From JAWKWA01 sp041397765 (GTDB lineage Bacteria; Pseudomonadota; Alphaproteobacteria; Rhizobiales; Hyphomicrobiaceae), in contig JAWKWA010000004.1 in assembly GCA_041397765.1 (NCBI GenBank), positions 185,508 through 249,507 on the forward strand: DNA of 64,000 bases, given 5' to 3'. Of the stretch, positions 1-8,946 are shown in pieces. The notes beneath the pieces were generated by a model that saw nothing but the letters and a program-made list of their open reading frames with translations, searched no databases and was not told the DNA's origin. Each line of letters begins with the position of its first letter. Positions within the stretch are counted from its first letter, which is position 1. Both the position numbers and the translations under genes were made by a program.

Positions 1-1130
1 TCGCCCTGCATGCGCTGGCCCCGGCCATGCCGGCAATGGCCGAGCACTTCCACGTCTCCTACGCGGTCATCCAGCTCATCCTGACGCTGGCGCTCGTCGC
101 CTTCGGAAGCGCGCAATTCGTCGTCGGCCCCCTGTCCGACCGTTTCGGGCGGCGGCCGGTGATCCTGTGCGGCCTCGTGCTGTTCACCTGCGGCAGCCTC
201 GTCTCGGCGCTCGCCACCGCCACCTGGGTGGTGATCGCGGGCCGGGTGCTGCAGGCGGCCGGCGGCGCCACCAGCTTCGTGCTCGCCCGGGCGATCGTCC
301 ACGACACCCGCGAGCCGGCGGCGGCCACCACCACCATCAGTTACATGGTGATGGCGATGATGCTGGCGCCGATGGCCGGCTCGATCGCCGGCAGCTTTCT
401 GTCGGAGACGCTCGGCTGGCGGGCGATCTTCTGGCTGATCGTGGCGATCGGGATCGTCGTGTTCCTCGCGACCTCGCTGTTCCTGAAGGAGACCAACCGG
501 CATGCCGGGAGCGGGCGCACGCTCGCCATGATCGCGCGGGAGGGCGGCCGGCTGCTGCGGATGTCGGCCTTCCTCGGCTATTGCGGCTGCTCGGCCTTCG
601 CATCGGGCATGTTCTTCTCCTTCATCGGCATCGCCCCCTATCTCGTCGAGAAGGTGATGGGCCGGCCGCAGACCGACTACGGCCTCTACTTCCTCATCAT
701 GTCGGGCGGCTATGTGCTCGGCAATTTCCTGTCGGGGCGGCTGTCGGCACGGCTCGGTCCGCGGCGGATGCTCGGTCTTGGCGTCATCTTCGCGAGCATC
801 GGCATCGCGCTGTTCTGGCTGCTCATCGACATCATGCATCCGCTCGCCCTGTTCGTGCCGATGGCCTTCATCACCCTGTCGAACGGCGTGACGCTGCCGA
901 GCGCCACGGTCGGGGCGATGAATGTTCAGCCGATGCTGGCGGGCACCGCCTCGGGCATCAATGGCGCCGCGCAGATGGCGGTCTCGGCGGTCATCCTCTC
1001 GGTGATCGGGCATTTCGTCGAGTTCGGAAGCCATGTGATGGTGCTGGCGCTGACCGTCTCCTTCGTGCTCGCCTGCCTCAGCTACCTCCTCGTCCGGAGC
1101 AGCGTCGGTCCGGTCCCGGCAAAGGAGTAG
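1..1130 (+). CDS. MFS drug-resistance transporter, Bcr/CflA type (5' partial)
   Basis: Inner-membrane major facilitator protein, probably a proton-driven exporter of drugs or small metabolites. The reading frame is open from base 3, so the true start lies upstream. The visible 375 residues begin inside helix 1 with the family-typical LHALAPAMPAM stretch, followed by the MFS signature loop between helices 2 and 3 (GPLSDRFGRRPV, near residue 45). At least ten further hydrophobic helices follow, ending in a short hydrophilic tail. Assignment to the Bcr/CflA (DHA1) subfamily rests on the N-terminal motif and overall pattern. The substrate cannot be told. The next gene follows after about 270 bp on the same strand, so operon membership is doubtful. 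Confidence 0.85.
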   Translation, partial: ALHALAPAMPAMAEHFHVSYAVIQLILTLALVAFGSAQFVVGPLSDRFGRRPVILCGLVLFTCGSLVSALATATWVVIAGRVLQAAGGATSFVLARAIVHDTREPAAATTTISYMVMAMMLAPMAGSIAGSFLSETLGWRAIFWLIVAIGIVVFLATSLFLKETNRHAGSGRTLAMIAREGGRLLRMSAFLGYCGCSAFASGMFFSFIGIAPYLVEKVMGRPQTDYGLYFLIMSGGYVLGNFLSGRLSARLGPRRMLGLGVIFASIGIALFWLLIDIMHPLALFVPMAFITLSNGVTLPSATVGAMNVQPMLAGTASGINGAAQMAVSAVILSVIGHFVEFGSHVMVLALTVSFVLACLSYLLVRSSVGPVPAKE

Positions 1131-1404
1131 GCCCCTCGCTCGCGGGCGGTAGCCGAGCCGCTGGCCATCGCCGATCCCTCAACGATCGCCGGTCTGTCGA
1201 GACGTCGGTCGTTCGGGGGCACCCCGGGCTCGCCAAGTCCCGCCAGGCATTCCAAATGCCGCCGACACGGCCGCCGGCACCCGATGGCCAGGGCGGCGCT
1301 CGGCCACATCGCCGGTCCGCACCCGTGGGAACCCGCCCGCAACCGCTTTCAAGCCGCACGGCGCTCCGGCTATGCTGGCACCTCGTGACCCCGGGAGGCC
1401 TCAG

Positions 1405-2405
1405 ATGACCGACGAGATCGAGAAATACCCGCCCGAGCGGATGATGGACGCGCTCTACTGGTGGGGCGTGGCGAGCCTGTTCCGCTGTCCGGTCGATCCC
1501 GACCCGAGCCATTGCGACATCGCGCTCGTCGGCGTGCCGCATTCCTCGGGCAACGGCTCGACGGAGCGTGACCAGCATCTCGGCCCCCGCGCCGTCCGCA
1601 ACGTCTCGGCGCACAACCGGCGCATGCACAACGCCTTCCGCTTCGATCCCTGGACGACGGCGCGCATCCACGACCTCGGCGACGTGCCGTTCCCAGAGGC
1701 GATGAACAACGAGGCCTGCGTCGAGCGGATGACCGCCTATTTCAAGCGCGTCGCCGACCAGGGCACCCGCCCGGTCTCGATCGGCGGCGATCATGGCATC
1801 ACCGGCGGCATCCTGCAGGGGATCGCAGGCGCGGGCTCGAAGCTGACAGGGGCCGGAAGGCGGCGATCCTGCATCTCGACGCCCATACCGACTGCTACGA
1901 CAATCTCGACCACTGGATGGGGGCGAGGAAGTCGGCGGCACACTGGGCGAGCTATCTCGTCAAGCAAGGCCATGTCGATGCCGAGCGCTCCGTCCAGATC
2001 GGCATGCGCGGCAATACCCGTTCGCTCGAATGGCTCGAGGTCTCGCGCCGGCACGGCTACGAGGTGATCGACATCGAGCGCTACCGGGAGCTCGGGCCAG
2101 AGCGCTGCAAGGACATCATCCGCGAGCGGATCGGCGACGCGCCGCTCTACATCACTTTCGACCTCGACTGCCTCGACCCCTCGGTCGCGCCGGCCGTCTC
2201 CAATCTGGAGGCAGGCGTCGAGGGCTTCCGCATGAACGAGGCGGTGGAGCTCCTCAGATCGGTGCGCGGCCGCAACCTGATCGGCGGCGACGTCGTCTGC
2301 CTGATGCCGACCAAGGACCAGCCGAACAACATCACTGCCATGGTGGCGGCGGCGATCATGTTCGAGATCATCGGCCTCATCGCCGACCGGATGCGGACGG
2401 ACTGA
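1405..2405 (+). pseudogene. Agmatinase-family ureohydrolase, single-base frameshift
   Basis: Manganese-dependent ureohydrolase of the arginase/agmatinase superfamily (hydrolysis of agmatine or another guanidino compound to urea plus amine). The start ATG at 1405 follows a GGGAGG Shine-Dalgarno. Frame 1 encodes the N-terminal half with the metal motif GGDHGITGG. The frame must then change near 1849-1853 for the rest: HLDAHTD, then FDLDCLDPSVAP, all metal-binding motifs, and a normal C-terminus ending at 2405. Restoring one base in the GGGG run at 1849-1852 gives a continuous protein of about 333 residues with the expected LTGGRKAAILHLDAH join. All catalytic motifs are intact on both sides, so either this is a very recent mutation or a sequencing error. 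The exact substrate (agmatine, guanidinobutyrate, other) is not decidable here. Confidence 0.85.
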
Positions 2406-2461
2406 GCAGGCGCAACGTGGCAAGGGCCATGCGTCGCGGCGCGATCGAGGGAGACAGGACC

Positions 2462-4018
2462 ATGACGGGGCGGGCAGGAGCGTCGGTCGCGGCCGGCACG
2501 GGCGTGTTGCATCGGGCACTCGTCGCGGCGATGGCCGCACTCATCGCGATGGCGGCGGGTGCGGTGCGGTGCGAGGCCGGCGAGCGCACGGTGCACATGA
2601 CGTTCCTGCTCTTCAGCGACATCTACGAGATCGCCGAAGCGGGCGGCCGCGGCGGCTTTGCGCGGGTCGCTGGCGCCGCCAAGGCCGAACGGGCGAGCCG
2701 GCCCAATGTCGTCGTGGTCGATGCCGGCGACACGCTCTCGCCCTCGCTCTTGTCCGGCCTCGACCGGGGCAGCGCGATCGTCTCGCTGACCAACATGGTC
2801 GGCGTCGACATCTTCGTGCCGGGCAATCACGAGTTCGATTTCGGCGAGGAAGTGTTCCATGCCCGCATGGCCGAGGCGAGCTTCCCGCTGCTCGCCGCCA
2901 ACATGCGCGACAAGGACGGCCGGCCGGTGCCGGGCTATGCCGATACGCGCATGATGGACATCGACGGGGTCAAGGTCGGCTTCATCGGGCTCACCGACGA
3001 GGACTCGGCGATGCGCTCGAGCCCGGGATCGCTGACCTTCCAGCCGACCGTCGCGACCGGCCGGGCGATGGCCGAGAAACTGCGGGGCGAGGGTGCCGAC
3101 ATCGTCGTCGCGGTTGCCCATTCGCCCTGGCAGACCGACCTCAGGCTCGCCTCCAGCGGCGTCTTCGACGTGGTGCTGTCGGGGCACGATCACGACCTGA
3201 TGCTGCTCTATGACGGGCGGACGGTGCTGGCGGAGGCCAAGGAGGAAGGCCAGCAGATGATCGCCGTCGACCTCGCCGTGACGGTCCGGGGCGAGGCGGA
3301 AGGCCGGCGGCAGGTCTCCTGGTGGCCGCGCTTCCGCGTCATCGACACGGCCGACGTGACGCCCGATCCCGGCGTGCTCGCCCGCGTCGAGGCCTATGGC
3401 CAGACGCTGTCGAAGGAGCTCGACGTCGTCCTCGGCACCACGTCGACGCCTCTCGACAGCCGCAAGACGCTGGTGCGCAGCGAGGAGACGGCGATCGGCA
3501 ATCTCGTCACCGATGCGCTGCGCGAGGCGCTCGGGGCCGATATCGCGATGATGAACGGCGGCGGCATCCGCGGCGACCGCATCTATGAGGCGGGCGCCAG
3601 CCTCACGCGGCGCGATGTGCTGAGCGAGCTGCCGTTCGGCAACAAGACGATGCTGCTGGAGATTTCCGGCGCCGATCTCCTCGAGGCGCTCGAGACGGGC
3701 GTGTGGTTCGCCGGCAAGCCGGAAGGCCGCTTCGCCCAGATCTCGGGAGCGACGATCCGCGTCAAGCGCGATGCCCTGCCCGGCCACCGCATCGCCGAGG
3801 CGACCATCGGCGGACGGCCGCTCGATCCAGCCGCCACCTACCGGCTGGCCGTCATCGATTTCCTCGCCCGCGGCAAGGACGGCTATCAGGTGCTCGCCCA
3901 CCAGAAGGTGCTGCTCGACGACACCGAAGGCCCGCTGCTCGCCAATGTGGTCATGGCGGCGATCCGCAAAGCGGGAACGGTGGCACCGAGGGTCGAGGGG
4001 CGCATCATCCTGGAGTGA
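2462..4018 (+). CDS. Secreted 5'-nucleotidase / UshA-like metallophosphoesterase
   Basis: A 518-residue periplasmic phosphohydrolase of the bifunctional 5'-nucleotidase/2',3'-cyclic phosphodiesterase family. The ATG at 2462 follows a GGAGACAGG ribosome site. Residues 1-38 are a signal peptide with a probable cleavage after CEA. The N-terminal calcineurin-like metallophosphatase domain shows VVDAGDT (about 85), GNHEFDFG (about 120) and GHDHD (about 240). The C-terminal nucleotide-binding domain contains NGGGIRGD (about 365) and the FLARGKDGY motif near the end. Oddity: the first metal motif, normally DxH, reads SDIYEI, so the histidine is tyrosine, a variation that may alter metal occupancy. 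It likely salvages nucleotides or phosphate. A terminator follows at 4032-4062. Confidence 0.88.
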   Translation: MTGRAGASVAAGTGVLHRALVAAMAALIAMAAGAVRCEAGERTVHMTFLLFSDIYEIAEAGGRGGFARVAGAAKAERASRPNVVVVDAGDTLSPSLLSGLDRGSAIVSLTNMVGVDIFVPGNHEFDFGEEVFHARMAEASFPLLAANMRDKDGRPVPGYADTRMMDIDGVKVGFIGLTDEDSAMRSSPGSLTFQPTVATGRAMAEKLRGEGADIVVAVAHSPWQTDLRLASSGVFDVVLSGHDHDLMLLYDGRTVLAEAKEEGQQMIAVDLAVTVRGEAEGRRQVSWWPRFRVIDTADVTPDPGVLARVEAYGQTLSKELDVVLGTTSTPLDSRKTLVRSEETAIGNLVTDALREALGADIAMMNGGGIRGDRIYEAGASLTRRDVLSELPFGNKTMLLEISGADLLEALETGVWFAGKPEGRFAQISGATIRVKRDALPGHRIAEATIGGRPLDPAATYRLAVIDFLARGKDGYQVLAHQKVLLDDTEGPLLANVVMAAIRKAGTVAPRVEGRIILE

Positions 4019-4031
4019 TATCAGCGAGCGA

Positions 4032-4062
4032 GGAAGGGGGCGCTTGCCGAGTGCCCCCTTCC
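4032..4062 (+). terminator. Hairpin terminator after the 5'-nucleotidase gene
   Basis: A perfect 10-bp inverted repeat (GGAAGGGGGC / GCCCCCTTCC) with an 11-nt loop begins 13 bp after the nucleotidase stop codon. It is followed by a pyrimidine-rich stretch (CGTCCTTCCTC) but no clean T tract. Position and stem strength support an intrinsic or Rho-assisted terminator. Confidence 0.6.
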
Positions 4063-4091
4063 CGTCCTTCCTCGCCTCAGCAGAGATTTTG

Positions 4092-4165
4092 GCCGACGCA
4101 CCTCCGCAGCATTCTTGCTGACGCACCTCCGCAGCTTTCTTGCTGACGCTACTCCGCAGCGATGC
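4092..4165. repeat. 25-bp tandem repeat, three copies, overlapping a stop codon
   Basis: Three near-identical head-to-tail units of 25 bp share the core CTGACGCACCTCCGCAGC (third copy CTGACGCTACTCCGCAGC) and are separated by short TTCTT spacers. On the minus strand the third unit contains the last codons (Ala-Ala-Glu) and the TAG stop of the small gene at 4149-4361. The other two units repeat the Ala-Ala-Glu codons with GTG in place of TAG. Compare the 23-bp repeat at 47350, which does the same to another gene's end. Confidence 0.8.
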
Positions 4166-4361
4166 GCCAGGAGCGGTCGTCATCCGAGTCGCGCCGCGGC
4201 TCCTCGGGCGTATCCCGCCCGGGCCCGCCGAAGTTGCGGGGCTTCTGGGCGAGCGTCCATTCCTCGGGACGCTGCCCCTCGTCGCGCGGGGCTGGAACCT
4301 GCTTCCTCACACCGAGAAGCGCCTCGGCGATGTCCACCAATGCTGAGAATATCGTCGCCAT
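4149..4361 (-). CDS. Small hypothetical protein, 70 aa
   Basis: I do not recognise this protein. It has a short hydrophobic, possibly amphipathic, N-terminal segment (MATIFSALVDIAEALLGV) and then a charged, proline-rich, probably disordered tail ending WRIAAE. The ATG at 4361 is preceded at a good distance by GAGAGGA, and upstream lies an AT-richer stretch with a direct repeat (4415-4440), both arguing for a real gene. It stands alone between the convergent nucleotidase terminator and the 3' end of the serine dehydratase gene. Its stop codon is embedded in a tandem repeat. The function is unknown, and expression is not certain. Confidence 0.5.
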   Translation of the reverse strand: MATIFSALVDIAEALLGVRKQVPAPRDEGQRPEEWTLAQKPRNFGGPGRDTPEEPRRDSDDDRSWRIAAE

Positions 4362-4414
4362 CTTTCATGTCCTCTCGGTTTTTTCTCCCCGACGAGGACA
4401 TAAGGGCGATCATA

Positions 4415-4440
4415 GTTCATTCAACGATTGTTCATCTCAA
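4415..4440 (-). promoter_or_regulatory. Direct-repeat upstream region of the 70-aa gene
   Basis: Two direct repeats, GTTCATTCAA (4415-4424) and GTTCATCTCAA (4430-4440) on the plus strand, sit 55-80 bp upstream of the small gene's ATG in a locally AT-rich patch. This could be a regulator-binding or promoter element. There is no convincing -35/-10 pair at standard spacing. The rest of the 4362-4600 interval holds no gene I can support. Confidence 0.3.
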
Positions 4441-4600
4441 GATCGGTCACGCAGGGAACAACACGCCGCCGACGGATCGATATTTTATGTAACGGGAGGG
4501 GATACAATGAAATGCCGTGGCAATAGTCGCATTTCTTGCCTATCCGGGCAGGCGACACGAGCTGCCCGCCCGGTGCCGAGGCACGCCACCACCCGTGCCC

Positions 4601-5992
4601 TCAGCACTCGACCACGGTGACGGCGAGCCCGCCCTGCGAGGTCTCCTTGTATTTCGACTGCATGTCGAGGCCGGTCTGACGCATGGTCTCGACCACGGTG
4701 TCGAAGAAGACGATATGTCGGCCATCGCCGGCCAGAGCGAGCGAAGCGGCGTTGATCGCCTTCACCGCGCCCATGGCGTTGCGCTCGATGCAGGGCACCT
4801 GGACGAGGCCGCCGACGGGATCGCAGGTCATGCCGAGATGGTGCTCGAGGGCGATCTCGGCGGCGTTCTCGACCTGGGCGTTGGTGCCGCCGAGCGCCGC
4901 GCACAGGCCCGCCGCCGCCATGGCCGAGGCCGAGCCGACCTCGCCCTGGCAGCCGACCTCGGCACCCGAGAGCGAGGCGTTCATCTTGATGATCGCGCCG
5001 AAGGCGGCCGCCGTCAGCAGGAAGCGGTGCATGCCGCCACGGTCGGCGCCCGAGCACATGTCGCGGTAGTAGCGGATGACCGCCGGGGTGACGCCGGCCG
5101 CGCCATTGGTCGGCGAGGTGACGACGCGGCCGCCGCCGGCATTCTCCTCGTTCACGGCGATGGCAAAGGCGCTGACCTTGTCGAGACACTGGTGGGGATA
5201 GGTGAGGTTGCGCTGCTCGTCGGCCCGGGCCTTCTCGAGCACGGAGCGGGCGCGGCGGCGGACCTTCAGCATGCCCGGCAGGATGCCGTCGGCGGCGAGG
5301 CCACGATCGATGCAGGACATCATGGCATCGAGGATGCGATCGAGGCCGGCATCGACCTCGTCGGCGGGCCTGAGGCAGCGCTCGTTCTCCAGCGCGATCT
5401 CGGCGACCGAGCGGCCCTCGCGCTCGCAGATGTCGAGCAGCTCGCGGGCATTGCGGAAGGGATAGCGGACGTTCCGCCCGTCGAGACCGCCGCCGGCCGG
5501 CTGGCTGGCGACATCCTGGTCCTCCGAGACGACGAAGCCGCCGCCGACCGAGAAATAGACCCGGTTGGCGATTTCGTTGCCGTCGCGGTCGAAGGCCATC
5601 AGGCGCATGCCGTTGGGATGACCGGGCGAAGGCGTCTTGAAGTCGAAGACGAGATCGCCGTCCTCGGCGGAGGAGAACTGGATCTCGTGGCGGCCACCGA
5701 GGCTGAGGCGCCCGGAGGCGCGGATCGCCTCGACGATGGCCGGGATGCGATTGGGGTCGATCTCGGAGGGGCGCTCGCCGGAGAGGCCGAGCAGGACCGC
5801 CGTGTCGGTGCCGTGGCCGCGCCCGGTGAAGGCCAGCGAGCCATAGAGCACGGCGCGGACGCGGGCGACGTCATGGGTGCGGCCGAGCCGGTCGAGCCGC
5901 GTCAGGAAGCGGCCAGCCGCCACCATCGGGCCAACCGTGTGCGAGCTCGACGGGCCGATGCCGATCTTGAAGATGTCGAAGACGCTGACCAT
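4601..5992 (-). CDS. sdaA: L-serine dehydratase (single-chain, iron-sulfur)
   Basis: A 463-residue cytoplasmic enzyme that deaminates L-serine to pyruvate and ammonia using an oxygen-sensitive [4Fe-4S] cluster. The N-terminal beta domain starts with MVSVFDIFKIGIGPSSSHT, the family hallmark, which fixes the start at 5992 rather than the in-frame codon 28 residues upstream. The C-terminal alpha domain carries the SPTNGAAGV substrate-loop motif and the cluster cysteines in CQGEVGSASA and CDPVGGLVQVPC. The length matches bacterial single-chain SdaA. It lies about 190 bp downstream of livM on the same strand and could be co-transcribed with the transporter operon, linking it to amino-acid catabolism. 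A weak hairpin at 4545-4568 lies just beyond the stop. Confidence 0.95.
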   Translation of the reverse strand: MVSVFDIFKIGIGPSSSHTVGPMVAAGRFLTRLDRLGRTHDVARVRAVLYGSLAFTGRGHGTDTAVLLGLSGERPSEIDPNRIPAIVEAIRASGRLSLGGRHEIQFSSAEDGDLVFDFKTPSPGHPNGMRLMAFDRDGNEIANRVYFSVGGGFVVSEDQDVASQPAGGGLDGRNVRYPFRNARELLDICEREGRSVAEIALENERCLRPADEVDAGLDRILDAMMSCIDRGLAADGILPGMLKVRRRARSVLEKARADEQRNLTYPHQCLDKVSAFAIAVNEENAGGGRVVTSPTNGAAGVTPAVIRYYRDMCSGADRGGMHRFLLTAAAFGAIIKMNASLSGAEVGCQGEVGSASAMAAAGLCAALGGTNAQVENAAEIALEHHLGMTCDPVGGLVQVPCIERNAMGAVKAINAASLALAGDGRHIVFFDTVVETMRQTGLDMQSKYKETSQGGLAVTVVEC

Positions 5993-6184
5993 GGCGTGTC
6001 CATCCCGCTTGGGTCTGCCGGCCGCCCGGCAACGGGTCCCGCTGATACATGAGCACAGACGGCTCGGGTTCGCCAAATGCGCCGTCGGCAGGTCGGATTG
6101 CGCAGCGGCCGGCGATGAAGGGCGGCGGATGGCCCCTAACGGACGTCGAGGGGATGGCTTGCGGCCGGCCTGGAGGGTGGGTCC

Positions 6185-7213
6185 TCAAGGCGGCGACGGC
6201 TCGGTCGTCTCGGACCGGGCGGTGGCGCTGCGACGTCGCCCGAGCCAGCCCGCCGCCTCACCGAAGGCCCCGACCAGGCCGCGGGGCAGCGCGATGACGA
6301 AGATCGCGAGGATGAGCCCGAGGCCGATGTCCCGCCAATCGCCGATCTCGCGCATGCCCTCGTCGGCGAGCATCAGCAGGGCGGCGCCAAGAATCGGCCC
6401 GTAGATCGAGCCGAGACCGCCGACGACGATCATCGACAGCAGGAAGAGGAGCAGCGGCACCGAGAAGATGGTCGGGCCGATGACACCGAACTGGACCGCG
6501 TAGAAGGCACCCGCGAGCCCGGTGAAGAAGGAGGAGGCGCCGAACACCCAGAGCTGGTAGCGGAACCGGCTGATACCGCGCGCCATGGCATAGCCGGGAT
6601 TGTCGCGGAGCGATTGGAATGCGAGCCCGAGAGGGCCGCGGATGACGAGGATCGAGAAGGCGACGGCGGCAAGGGCGAGGCCGAGCCCGACATAGTAGTG
6701 GGCGACATACCACCGCGAGCCGAGCAGGGCGCGAAAACCGAGATCGCCGAAGCGGTTGATGCCGCGCACGCCGCCGAGCAAGGGCATGCAGCCGGACTGG
6801 GCCGTGGTGAAGCAATCGGTGTCGTTGATGATGAGGACGTAGACGACTTGCGCGATGGCGAGGGTGAGCAGCGCGACATAGGGGCCGCGCAGGCGCAGAC
6901 AGGCGAGGCCGATCAGCAGGGAGGCGACGACGGCGAACAGCGCGGCGAGCGGCATGGCGGCGAGCATCGGAACGCCCAGATAGAAGCCGAGCATGGCCGT
7001 CGCATAGGCGCCGACGGCGAACAGCGCCATCTGCGCCAGCGAGAAGATGCCGGCGACCCCGAGCACGAGGTTCCACTGCGAGACGACCGTTGCCCAGATG
7101 AAGAACAGCGTCATCTGGGTGACGACGTAGCGGGTGGGGACGAGCAGCGGCAGCAGTGCCGCCAGCACCACCAGCACGCCGCCGATGACGAGATCGCGCC
7201 GCCAGCCGCTCAC
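6185..7213 (-). CDS. livM: HAAT ABC transporter permease LivM-like
   Basis: One of the two inner-membrane permeases of a branched-chain-amino-acid-type (HAAT) ABC importer; 342 residues with about ten hydrophobic helices. The GTG start at 7213 overlaps the stop of livH (GTGA), indicating translational coupling. The family-typical region RLRGPYVALLTLAIAQVVY (near residue 110) and the EAA-like loop SLRDNPGYAMARGIS followed by the RYQLWVFGASSFFTGLAGA helix identify LivM. The C-terminus has a positively charged tail. The substrate is probably not leucine itself, given the deacetylase-like partner gene at 11253. Confidence 0.92.
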   Translation of the reverse strand: MSGWRRDLVIGGVLVVLAALLPLLVPTRYVVTQMTLFFIWATVVSQWNLVLGVAGIFSLAQMALFAVGAYATAMLGFYLGVPMLAAMPLAALFAVVASLLIGLACLRLRGPYVALLTLAIAQVVYVLIINDTDCFTTAQSGCMPLLGGVRGINRFGDLGFRALLGSRWYVAHYYVGLGLALAAVAFSILVIRGPLGLAFQSLRDNPGYAMARGISRFRYQLWVFGASSFFTGLAGAFYAVQFGVIGPTIFSVPLLLFLLSMIVVGGLGSIYGPILGAALLMLADEGMREIGDWRDIGLGLILAIFVIALPRGLVGAFGEAAGWLGRRRSATARSETTEPSPP

Positions 7214-8088
7214 AGCCGCACCACCTGTCTGCGGCCGAAGAGACCAAAGGGCCGCCAAACCAGAACCGCGATGACGATGAGCAGGAGCAGCGCAAAGCTC
7301 CAGCGCACGCCGAGCAGATATTGTGCGCTCGCCTCGATGAGACCGAGCGCGAGCGCCGAGACGACGGCGCCCGGCACGTTGCCGAGGCCGGCGAGAATGC
7401 AGATGATGAAAGCCTTCAGCATGGGCTCGCCGCCCATGGTCGGGGAAAGCGCGGTGAGGGAGGAGATCATGAGACCCGAGATCGCCGCGAGCCCGCCCGA
7501 AAGCATGAGCACGATGGCATAGACGCGGCCGACGCGCACACCCATCAGCATCGCCGCGTCGCGGCTCTGCGCCGTCGCGCGGATGGCGCGCCCGGTCGGC
7601 GTGCGTTTCAAGAAGAGGGCGACCGCCGCCATCAGGAAGAGCGCGACGGCGAGAATGAGCAGGTTCTGATCGGGGATGTGCACCGAGCCGACGACGATGT
7701 CGCCGCGCGCCTTCAGCGGCTGGGGCAGCGGCTGGGGGCCGAAAACCTTTAGGATCATGTTCTCGATCACGGCGCCAAGACCGATGGTGGCGATGAAGAT
7801 GCGCGTCTCGAACTCCGGTGCGCGCAGCATCGGACGGGCCGCGACGAGATAGATCGCAAGACCCGCGAGTCCGCAGACGACGACGGCCGCAAGGACAGCG
7901 AGCGCCGGGTTGAGACCGAGCGTCGCGGCGACATGGTAGGAGACATAGCCGCCGAGCGCGAGCAGCGCGCCATGGGCCATGTTCAGCATGTTGAGCGAAC
8001 CGTAGACGAGGGCGAGACCGATGGTCGAGACGGCGTACATGGCGCCGAGCGTCAGGCCGGAGGCGAGGACCTGGATCAGCACATCCAT
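7210..8088 (-). CDS. livH: HAAT ABC transporter permease LivH-like
   Basis: Second permease subunit of the importer, 292 residues, largely hydrophobic. The start at 8088 (MDVLIQVLASGLTLG) follows a GGAGG ribosome site. Longer in-frame options upstream give an arginine-rich leader unlike the family. Hallmarks are GLALVYGSLNMLNMAHGALL near residue 30, the EFETRIFIATIGLGAVIEN segment, and the EAA-loop region AIRATAQSRDAAMLMGV. Its stop overlaps the livM start. A 141-bp gap separates it from livF upstream, unusual inside such an operon, and I see no gene there. Confidence 0.92.
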   Translation of the reverse strand: MDVLIQVLASGLTLGAMYAVSTIGLALVYGSLNMLNMAHGALLALGGYVSYHVAATLGLNPALAVLAAVVVCGLAGLAIYLVAARPMLRAPEFETRIFIATIGLGAVIENMILKVFGPQPLPQPLKARGDIVVGSVHIPDQNLLILAVALFLMAAVALFLKRTPTGRAIRATAQSRDAAMLMGVRVGRVYAIVLMLSGGLAAISGLMISSLTALSPTMGGEPMLKAFIICILAGLGNVPGAVVSALALGLIEASAQYLLGVRWSFALLLLIVIAVLVWRPFGLFGRRQVVRL

Positions 8089-8229
8089 GATGCGACCTCC
8101 GCCCGATGAATTGCCGCCGGCGGATCCTGGCGCGTCGCGCGAGCCCCGGACCGCCCGCCTTGCCCAGCACATCCGCACGTTCCGATGCCGCGCCTTCCGA
8201 TCCCGATCGTCATCCCAGCTCCCTCCCGC

Positions 8230-8946
8230 TCAACCGCCGAGATAGGTCGAGAGGATCTCCGGCCGCGCCATCAACTCGTCGCCGCGTCCGGACCAGACGA
8301 AGCTGCCATGATCGAGGAGATGGAGCTGGTCGGCGAGATCGGCGACACGCGAGGCGTTCTCCTCGACGACGAGGATGGTCCGGCGCTCGCGGCGCAACTC
8401 GCCGATCAGCATGTAGATCTGGTCGATGATGATGGGGGCGAGGCCGAGCGAGGGCTCGTCGAGCATGAGCAGGCGCGCCTCGGTCATCAGGCCGCGGCCG
8501 ATGCCGCACATGCGCCGCTCGCCGCCCGACAATGTCGAGGCGACCTGGTGGCGGCGCTCGGCGAGACGGGGCAGCAGCGTGAAGACCATCTCCAACCGGC
8601 GCGGTGTCTCGGCCGGCGAGGGCGAGGCATAGGCACCCATCTGCAGGTTCTCGAGCACCGTCATCTCGGGAAAGAGCATGTCGCCCTGCGGCACGTGCAC
8701 GACCCCCTTGGTGACGATCTCGTCGGGCCGAAGGCGGTCGATGCGCGCCGTGCCGAAGCGGATCTCGCCGGAGCGCAAGGGCAAGAGCCCCGAAACGGTG
8801 CGCAAGAGCGTGGACTTGCCGTGGCCGTTGGGGCCGATAATGGCCGCCAGCGAGCCCTCGGCGAGGTCGAGCGAGATGTCGCGCAACACGACATTGCCGC
8901 GATAGCCGGCGGTGATGCGCCGAAGTGAGAGCAGCGGCGTCGTCAT
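8230..8946 (-). CDS. livF: HAAT ABC transporter ATPase LivF-like
   Basis: ATP-binding subunit (238 residues) of the importer. Walker A is GPNGHGKST (about residue 39, with His replacing the usual Ala), the Q-loop region is VPQGDMLFPEMTV, the ABC signature is LSGGERR, Walker B is LLMLDEPSLG, and the H-loop position holds Glu (VVEENA) as in other LivF proteins. The start ATG overlaps the livG stop in an ATGA arrangement, so the two ATPases are translationally coupled and expected to form a heterodimer. Confidence 0.93.
   Translation of the reverse strand: MTTPLLSLRRITAGYRGNVVLRDISLDLAEGSLAAIIGPNGHGKSTLLRTVSGLLPLRSGEIRFGTARIDRLRPDEIVTKGVVHVPQGDMLFPEMTVLENLQMGAYASPSPAETPRRLEMVFTLLPRLAERRHQVASTLSGGERRMCGIGRGLMTEARLLMLDEPSLGLAPIIIDQIYMLIGELRRERRTILVVEENASRVADLADQLHLLDHGSFVWSGRGDELMARPEILSTYLGG

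Noticed and set aside
4507..4620. A 37-codon plus-strand frame with a strong GGGAGGGG site
   Set aside because: It is Arg-rich, overlaps the end of the serine dehydratase gene antisense and has no recognisable feature; the purine run is probably coincidental.
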